From Spartobacteria bacterium (GTDB lineage Bacteria; Verrucomicrobiota; Verrucomicrobiia; Chthoniobacterales; Terrimicrobiaceae): a stretch of 5,520 bases of DNA. The notes under the pieces were generated by a model, which searched no databases, had not been told where the DNA came from, and saw nothing but the letters and a program-made list of their open reading frames with translations. Of the stretch, positions 4,843 through 5,520 are shown piece by piece. The stretch covers positions 1 to 5,520 of the forward strand of contig CANKXQ010000099.1 of NCBI GenBank assembly GCA_947487745.1, read 5' to 3'. Position 1 is the first letter of the stretch; each line of letters opens with the position of its first letter. The translations under genes and the position numbers were made by a program.

Positions 4843-5520
4843 AACGCACACTCCTCATCCTTCTCGCCGCGACATCCATCTGCCACGCGCAGGATGTGCT
4901 CGAAATGAAAGCGGGCAACCGCCGCGTCGGGAAAATCATTTCAGCGGATGAGAAATTCATCCGTTTGCAACTCGATATCCCGGCACAGGCGGGATCCCCT
5001 CTGCAGGCGGCTCCGTCCATCGCCTTGCCGAGAAATGATGTTCAAGCGATCGATTTTGCAATCGATACAAGCCGCGACGCGGCCGTCCACTCCGCAGCGA
5101 TTCAAGACATTCCCGCCCTCGAACAGCATTGGGAAAAATTCCGCCCCTGGCTCGATTTCCCCCGCTCCCCGTCGGCATCCATCGGCTCTGCGCTCGGAAA
5201 CGCCCTGCTGGCAACCAAGGAACGAAAGAATGCCGACCGGGCACTCGAGTTGTTCACGCTCATTGAAGAAAAGGCGTGGCAGGCATCGGACAGGGCCCGC
5301 GCCCGCGAGGGACGCCTCCGCGCCATGACCGCCACGGGCAAGGCCGCAAAAGCCATCGAAGAGGCCAAAACCCTTGCTGTAGAAACGGAGGACCCCGAAA
5401 TCCTCATCGAAGCGAACTACCTCATGGCCCAGGCTGCGGAAAAATCCCTGCGCGCCTTCCTGAAGGAAAACCCTCGCTGGGACATCGACCCCGCCGTGAC
5501 CGACGAACGCCACCAACTCC
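4839..5520 (+). CDS. Exported Sm-like/helical-repeat protein, partial (runs off right edge)
   Basis: The start ATG overlaps the TGA of the TPR gene (ATGA). An AAGG lies directly before it and GGAGGAG sits 14 nt upstream (4818-4824), so translation is probably coupled. The visible 227 residues begin with a signal peptide, MKRTLLILLAATSICHA, with likely cleavage after Ala17. Residues 19-72 look like a small beta domain: VLEMKAGNRRVGKIISADEK, then IRLQL and finally LPRNDVQAIDF. The pattern of a glycine-led turn, a repeated hydrophobic strand and a closing P-x-x-D-V-x-x-I is one I associate with Sm-like beta barrels in exported proteins. From about 93 it turns helical (ALEQHWEKFRPWLDF, NALLATKERKNADRALELF, RAREGRLRAMTATGKAAKAI), resembling degenerate TPRs. 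The frame is open to the last base and the C-terminus is missing. No named family is recognised. It most likely works with the preceding TPR protein in the envelope. Confidence 0.8.
   Translation, partial: MKRTLLILLAATSICHAQDVLEMKAGNRRVGKIISADEKFIRLQLDIPAQAGSPLQAAPSIALPRNDVQAIDFAIDTSRDAAVHSAAIQDIPALEQHWEKFRPWLDFPRSPSASIGSALGNALLATKERKNADRALELFTLIEEKAWQASDRARAREGRLRAMTATGKAAKAIEEAKTLAVETEDPEILIEANYLMAQAAEKSLRAFLKENPRWDIDPAVTDERHQL

Noticed and set aside
4160..4951. 263-codon plus-strand open frame crossing the TPR/next-gene junction
   Set aside because: It is very rich in Arg, Pro, Ser and Lys, typical of a shifted frame, while both genes in the other frame have coherent signal peptides and repeats.
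4941..5516. 191-codon minus-strand open frame at the right edge
   Set aside because: It is antisense to the exported partial protein, which has an overlapping ATGA start and signal peptide. The minus frame shows no recognisable domain.
1..5520. CRISPR array, tRNA, rRNA, insertion sequence, toxin-antitoxin or phage-defence genes
   Set aside because: I see no regular DNA direct repeats with spacers, no tRNA-like cloverleaf, no transposase or terminal repeats, and no nuclease, reverse-transcriptase or toxin motifs. The micro-ORF is hydrophobic like some type I toxins, but no antisense RNA promoter is evident.

Overview
The window looks like chromosomal DNA from a Gram-negative bacterium with an outer membrane. 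It has moderately high GC in its coding parts. It carries one lipoprotein with a clear lipobox and two exported helical-repeat proteins. The gene styles (a long TPR protein followed by an exported Sm-like/TPR protein, a tyrosine-rich small lipoprotein, and weak or absent Shine-Dalgarno sequences at several starts) remind me most of Verrucomicrobiota. That assignment is a resemblance from memory, not a demonstrated placement.

Left part (1-1312): a minus-strand gene for an SbtA-like (PF05982/DUF897) sodium-dependent bicarbonate permease is divergent from a plus-strand gene for a small winged-helix regulator. They share a short AT-rich intergenic region. It holds two interlocking inverted repeats, one of which overlaps a plausible -10 element of the regulator. 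The permease is cut short: it matches the family until about residue 240, then runs into unrelated sequence and a stop at 91. The last part of the second half of the transport core is therefore missing.

Middle part (1313-1932): a minus-strand gene encodes a 123-residue tyrosine-rich lipoprotein. It is preceded, with only 2 nt between stop and start, by a possible 28-codon hydrophobic micro-ORF. A 131-bp divergent intergenic region with an 18-bp dyad separates it from the next gene.

Right part (1933-5520): a two-gene plus-strand operon. The first gene encodes a 969-residue exported TPR protein with a TTG start. It contains a regular 37-residue repeat array of the YbgF/BamD (TPR_6) style. Its stop overlaps, as ATGA, the start of a second exported protein. 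That protein has an Sm-like beta N-terminus followed by an alpha-helical region, and it runs off the right edge.

I see no tRNA, rRNA, CRISPR array, insertion sequence or phage gene. I do not see a clearly new multi-gene defence-type system. The items most worth a second look are the truncated permease beside an apparently intact regulator and operator, the coupled micro-ORF/lipoprotein pair, and the TPR/Sm-like envelope pair.
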